From a bacterium (GTDB taxonomy: Bacteria > SZUA-79 > Acidulodesulfobacterales > Acidulodesulfobacteraceae), in contig JAJZYC010000044.1 of the NCBI GenBank assembly GCA_021806125.1, positions 1 to 9,857 on the forward strand: a stretch of DNA of 9,857 bases, in the 5' to 3' direction. Of the stretch, positions 7,021 to 9,857 are shown piece by piece. A program made the translations under genes and the position numbers. The notes beneath the pieces were generated by a model. The model was given only the letters and a program-made list of their open reading frames with translations. It was not told the DNA's origin and ran no database searches. Each line of letters begins with the position of its first letter. Positions within the stretch are counted from its first letter, which is position 1.

Positions 7021-7045
7021 CCGCCTCATAACGGCGGATTTTTTT
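7021..7045 (+). terminator. Terminator-like hairpin between divergent promoters
   Basis: CCGCC (7021-7025) pairs with GGCGG (7033-7037) around a 7-base loop, followed by ATTTTTTT. Read on the minus strand the same stem is followed by TTTT, so it may act both ways. It lies upstream of both the ccdA and the barrel-gene promoters, where no gene needs terminating; it may insulate the two units, end a short unseen RNA, or be a relic. The 5-bp stem is short. Confidence 0.45.
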
Positions 7046-7061
7046 CGGTTATACGCCGAAA
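7043..7061 (+). promoter_or_regulatory. Dyad directly upstream of the barrel-gene -35, possible operator
   Basis: TTTCGG (7043-7048) and CCGAAA (7056-7061) form a perfect 6-bp inverted repeat around 7 bases, ending one base before the TTGACA. Position and symmetry suit a dimeric regulator. It does not resemble a Fur box or another operator I recognise, and it shares bases with the T-run of the neighbouring hairpin. Confidence 0.3.
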
Positions 7062-7091
7062 TTGACAGCGCAGAGGGATTGAGTTTATAAT
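7062..7091 (+). promoter_or_regulatory. Consensus sigma-70 promoter for the outer-membrane barrel gene
   Basis: TTGACA (7062-7067) and TATAAT (7086-7091), both perfect hexamers, are separated by 18 bp. The predicted start is near 7098, only two bases before the ATG at 7100. No Shine-Dalgarno lies within 15 bases of that ATG; the only purine-rich stretch, GAGGGATTGAG, is inside the promoter spacer. Transcripts from here would be essentially leaderless. Confidence 0.75.
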
Positions 7092-7099
7092 CTTTAAAT

Positions 7100-9061
7100 A
7101 TGAATAAACGGTTTATAATTTACATTCAATTATGCTTATTGTTCCTGCCATTATTTTCCTTTAACGCCGTAAATGTTTACGCCGCTAAAAGCCTAAAAAA
7201 AATAAAATTTAAAGCTAAAATAAAAAAAGGGATTGAACTTTCATCCGTTATGCCCGCAGAAAAATTTTACGCGGACGTATTTGCAGGATACGGAGATTTC
7301 GATACGAAAAAATACGGGTTTAATTTGAATACGGGCATATTGCAAAGCGGCATTATGCTATATATAAAAGCTCTGGAAAGTAATTCTAAAGGATGGATTC
7401 AAAATACGTCCGAAAGCGATAGAAACTATTACGCCGCTTTAAGAAAATATTATAACGGCAATAAATCCAATATTGCATTTATATACGGAAGCAATGAAGG
7501 CAGGGGTTACGTTCCGCAGGTATTTTCAAAATCTCTTGAAAATATTTACGGATACCAGTTTAATTTTCCGACTGGGCTGGCATATGTTTACAATAACGAA
7601 TACAGATGGCGTGCCGCATTAAGATGGAAGAATTATATAAATAAAAATGTTACTTTCGAAAACAAAGTTTTATACAGCTATAAAAGATATTTTAGAAACA
7701 GTTACGCCAATCCTAATTTTCAACCGAACACGCTTATCTTGTTTAACGGAGACTGTCTGCCTAATTCTTCGGTAAATTGGGCAGAACCGACCGCGCAAAA
7801 TTTATATAATCCGGCGGCGGAATTCGGCTCATCTTCGTCTGGAACGGCTTACCATAATTTTATAGATAATATTGCCGAGATAGGCGACGCCCCTATGTTT
7901 ATCGTGAAATTACCTTTAAACGAGCTTAAATTGGGCGGAGATTTTTTGTCTTATTCAACAAGGTCGGCCGAGTTTTGGTACGGAAGCTACAATATGCCGG
8001 AAGGAGATATGTATAACGATGCATGGGATGAATATGACGCAATGTCTAATTATTCGTTATATGCGCAGGATAAAATTAAAATAATTCCTGAAAAATTTTT
8101 TATAGAGGCGGCTTTAAAATACCAAACAATTAAAAAAGTCGCAGACTATAAACCGGGTTATTATTACGCGGTAGGCGGGACCCTTTCTAATTTTTATAAC
8201 TACTGGCAGCCGTCTATTTTGGCCGTCTATTCTCCGGCTAAGGTTGTCGAGATTTATGCCGCATGGGGCAAAACGGTCGGAGTTCCGCTGGTAGGGTCTA
8301 AGTATATTTCTAACAACTTCGAAACTGAGGAAGTTACGGAAAGCTACGACCCGTTAATGGCCGAAAAACCTCAAAACATAACGGATTATGAACTCGGCGC
8401 AAAATATTCGCATAAAAATCTTTTTTTAAGCGCAAATATTTACAGAAAAGATTATAAAAATAAATTTAATTCCGTTTACAATCCGATTATAGGCGTTTCA
8501 GTATCTTTTAATTCGGGAAAGGCAAGACGGGAAGGTTTTAAACTGTCGTCTAAATATAATATTAATAAAATATCCGGCATATTTGCGAATTACTCTTATA
8601 ATATCGCACAATTCACGTCAAGTTTTACCGGAAATTACGGGTCGGTCTCGGCAGGGCAGCATATTTCTTATATCCCTAAAGACTCAGCGGATTTAGGGGG
8701 TTTTACCGAAGTTTTAGGCACTCATCTAAAGATATGGGGGAGATATACGGGAACGCAGTATGTTCCCGTAAGCGCCCAGACCAACGGGATATATTACGAT
8801 ATAAATCAAAATTATGAAATCGGCGGTTATTTCATTTTAAACGGTTATGCGTCGCGTAAATTCAATTTAAGCAAAATATCGTTATTTTACGGAATAAATC
8901 TTAAGACCGTAAAATTGTCGCTTTCTATGACCAATATTCTAAATAGGCGTTATAATTGGTGGTCGGATTATACTTACGCCGCTTCAGGCTATAATCCCGT
9001 TCAGGAAGTTATACCGGGCATGCCCAGATTTATTTATGCCCAGGCATCTTTCGGATTTTAA
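7100..9061 (+). CDS. TonB-dependent-receptor-like outer-membrane barrel lacking a plug domain
   Basis: Predicted outer-membrane beta-barrel of 653 residues, of the type that imports metal chelates or other nutrients; substrate unknown. A signal peptide (hydrophobic core about 5-21, cleavage after VYA near residue 28) fixes the start. After it come a lysine-rich stretch (8 Lys in residues 30-43) and, from about residue 56, FYADVFAGYGDFDTKKYGF, which looks like the first barrel strands that normally follow a plug. The rest is alternating aromatic-rich strands, with DYELGAKY, ARREGFKLSSKYN and NILNRRYN (612-618) as in TonB-dependent receptors, ending in the Phe-terminated outer-membrane signal ASFGF. 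I see no TonB box and no plug domain (no RG-type plug motif, no 'GGVINI'-like end); only about 28 residues separate the signal from the barrel, against about 130 for a plug. Either it works with a separate plug, is a modified porin-like barrel, or is a relic. It diverges from ccdA and has its own strong promoter. Confidence 0.85.
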   Translation: MNKRFIIYIQLCLLFLPLFSFNAVNVYAAKSLKKIKFKAKIKKGIELSSVMPAEKFYADVFAGYGDFDTKKYGFNLNTGILQSGIMLYIKALESNSKGWIQNTSESDRNYYAALRKYYNGNKSNIAFIYGSNEGRGYVPQVFSKSLENIYGYQFNFPTGLAYVYNNEYRWRAALRWKNYINKNVTFENKVLYSYKRYFRNSYANPNFQPNTLILFNGDCLPNSSVNWAEPTAQNLYNPAAEFGSSSSGTAYHNFIDNIAEIGDAPMFIVKLPLNELKLGGDFLSYSTRSAEFWYGSYNMPEGDMYNDAWDEYDAMSNYSLYAQDKIKIIPEKFFIEAALKYQTIKKVADYKPGYYYAVGGTLSNFYNYWQPSILAVYSPAKVVEIYAAWGKTVGVPLVGSKYISNNFETEEVTESYDPLMAEKPQNITDYELGAKYSHKNLFLSANIYRKDYKNKFNSVYNPIIGVSVSFNSGKARREGFKLSSKYNINKISGIFANYSYNIAQFTSSFTGNYGSVSAGQHISYIPKDSADLGGFTEVLGTHLKIWGRYTGTQYVPVSAQTNGIYYDINQNYEIGGYFILNGYASRKFNLSKISLFYGINLKTVKLSLSMTNILNRRYNWWSDYTYAASGYNPVQEVIPGMPRFIYAQASFGF

Positions 9062-9188
9062 GCATTTTGATTTTATAAGCCGACAAATTGAATATTAAAA
9101 TTTTGACGGCATAAATATGCGGCATAATTATAATATTAAACTTTAAAAATAGTCTTAAAATATTAAATCCGTTTAAAAATTGACGCAT

Positions 9189-9214
9189 AAAAAACCCGCT
9201 GCAAACACAGCGGG
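9189..9214 (-). terminator. Rho-independent terminator of ssb
   Basis: A perfect 7-bp stem (CCCGCTG 9195-9201 with CAGCGGG 9208-9214) and a 6-base loop; read on the minus strand it is followed by six T (9194-9189). It starts about 40 bases after the ssb stop. The plus strand has no T-run after it, so it does not clearly end the convergent barrel gene. Confidence 0.85.
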
Positions 9215-9253
9215 CTATATATTAATTCTTTACATATTGGTATAAGGTAAGCG

Positions 9254-9745
9254 TCAAAACGGAATATCGTCGTCCTCGTTCGGCTGGTTTGACGCCCCGC
9301 CGGTATTTGCGGAACCGGCGCCGTAAGAACTGCCGGCGTTTTGCCCAGCATAGCCGTAATCGTTTGAAGTTTGCCCATAATCAACATCTGCAGCTTCAGT
9401 TCCGCCTCCACCGCCTTTGGCGCCAAGCAGAACGATATTAGTAGCAACTATTTCTGTGATATATTTTTTATTTCCGTCTTTGTCGTCGTAAGAACGGTTG
9501 TTAATCCTGCCTTCCACGAATACCTGCTTTCCTTTGTTTAAATAGTTTGCAAGATTCTGCGCCATTTTTCCGAACAATACGATATTATGCCATGTCGTTT
9601 TTTCTGATTTATTGCCTGATTTATCGTTAAAATATTCCGACGTCGCAATGGAAAACTTTAGGATTGCCAGACCGTCAGGCGTGTATCTGAGTTCAGGGTC
9701 TTTACCCAGATTGCCGATTAATAATACCTTGTTAAGACTGCCCAT
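9254..9745 (-). CDS. ssb: Single-stranded DNA-binding protein
   Basis: Coats single-stranded DNA as a tetramer during replication, recombination and repair, and recruits partner proteins through its C-terminal tip. The 163-residue protein has the OB-fold in residues 1 to about 108: NKVLLIGNLGKDPELRYTP, the aromatic W52 followed by HNIVLFGKMAQNLANYL, and KGKQVFVEGRI. Next is a flexible Gly/Ser/Asn/Tyr-rich linker (about 110-155), which includes a GGGGG run, then the acidic tip DDDIPF. Length and layout are normal for a bacterial SSB. The start is set by the family N-terminus and a GGAGG (minus strand, 9754-9750) four bases upstream. It is a single-gene unit with its own promoter and terminator, not flanked by rpsF/rpsR as in many genomes. 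Confidence 0.97.
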   Translation of the reverse strand: MGSLNKVLLIGNLGKDPELRYTPDGLAILKFSIATSEYFNDKSGNKSEKTTWHNIVLFGKMAQNLANYLNKGKQVFVEGRINNRSYDDKDGNKKYITEIVATNIVLLGAKGGGGGTEAADVDYGQTSNDYGYAGQNAGSSYGAGSANTGGASNQPNEDDDIPF

Positions 9746-9801
9746 AAAACCTCCGAAATTTAATAAAAGATTTAATATTTTAATAAAAGTTTCATAAAAT
9801 T

Positions 9802-9830
9802 ATGATAATTTAAGTAATTTATTTTGGCAA
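9802..9830 (-). promoter_or_regulatory. Sigma-70 promoter for ssb
   Basis: On the minus strand TTGCCA (9830-9825) and TATCAT (9807-9802) are exactly 17 bp apart; each matches five of six consensus bases. The predicted start near 9795 gives a leader of about 50 bases. DNA further upstream is very AT-rich with a repeated GTTAAATTT (9831-9839 and 9842-9850), which could serve as an UP-like element. No LexA-type box is evident. Confidence 0.6.
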
Positions 9831-9857
9831 GTTAAATTTACGTTAAATTTTTATTTC

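Noticed and set aside
9079..9110. Imperfect hairpin after the barrel gene (GCCG...CGGC) as its terminator
   Set aside because: The stem has a mismatch and a bulge, and no T-run follows on either strand.
9107..9127. Direct repeat CGGCATAA, 13 bp apart
   Set aside because: Only two short copies in an AT-rich gap; no iteration and no link to a gene.
9831..9850. Direct repeat GTTAAATTT upstream of ssb as an iteron or operator
   Set aside because: Two copies of an AT-rich 9-mer at the window edge; likely composition or UP-like DNA.

Overview
The window is AT-rich bacterial chromosome with nine protein-coding genes, tightly packed and nearly all housekeeping. A LolA lipoprotein carrier, an outer-membrane beta-barrel and predicted periplasmic proteins point to a Gram-negative (diderm) organism. 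A -24/-12 promoter at the PII/glutamine synthetase genes implies sigma-54. This mix, with low GC, would fit a deltaproteobacterium-like or related uncultured lineage. That placement is inference; no rRNA or other firm taxonomic marker is present.

Left part (1-4169), all on the plus strand: the 3' part of serS, then ftsK, lolA and yajQ, closely spaced or overlapping and probably one transcript whose promoter lies off the left edge. E. coli has a related neighbourhood (ftsK-lolA-rarA-serS). The genes cover serine tRNA charging, chromosome translocation at division, lipoprotein transport to the outer membrane and a small YajQ-family protein.

Middle (4170-6190), plus strand: a nitrogen-assimilation unit, glnB (PII) and glnA (type I glutamine synthetase), closed by a strong hairpin terminator. 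Its upstream region holds a sigma-54 promoter with exact GG/GC spacing. Further upstream are two similar dyads 30 bp apart that resemble NtrC enhancer sites, and a possible sigma-70 promoter overlapping the nearer dyad. The layout resembles E. coli glnA control. PII keeps its uridylylation tyrosine (Y51), but glutamine synthetase has Phe398 where the adenylylated tyrosine normally sits, so control may be transcriptional more than by covalent modification of the enzyme.

Right part (6190-9857): ccdA (minus strand) and a TonB-dependent-receptor-type barrel gene (plus strand) diverge from a 145-bp region with two face-away sigma-70 promoters, a terminator-like hairpin and a dyad. The barrel protein has a signal peptide and a C-terminal outer-membrane signature but no recognisable plug domain. 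Its near-consensus promoter sits so close to the ATG that the mRNA would be almost leaderless. Last, ssb lies on the minus strand with its own promoter and terminator.

I see no mobile element, CRISPR array, tRNA or rRNA. The least ordinary items are the plugless barrel with its leaderless promoter, and the nitrogen-control region paired with a glutamine synthetase lacking its modification site.
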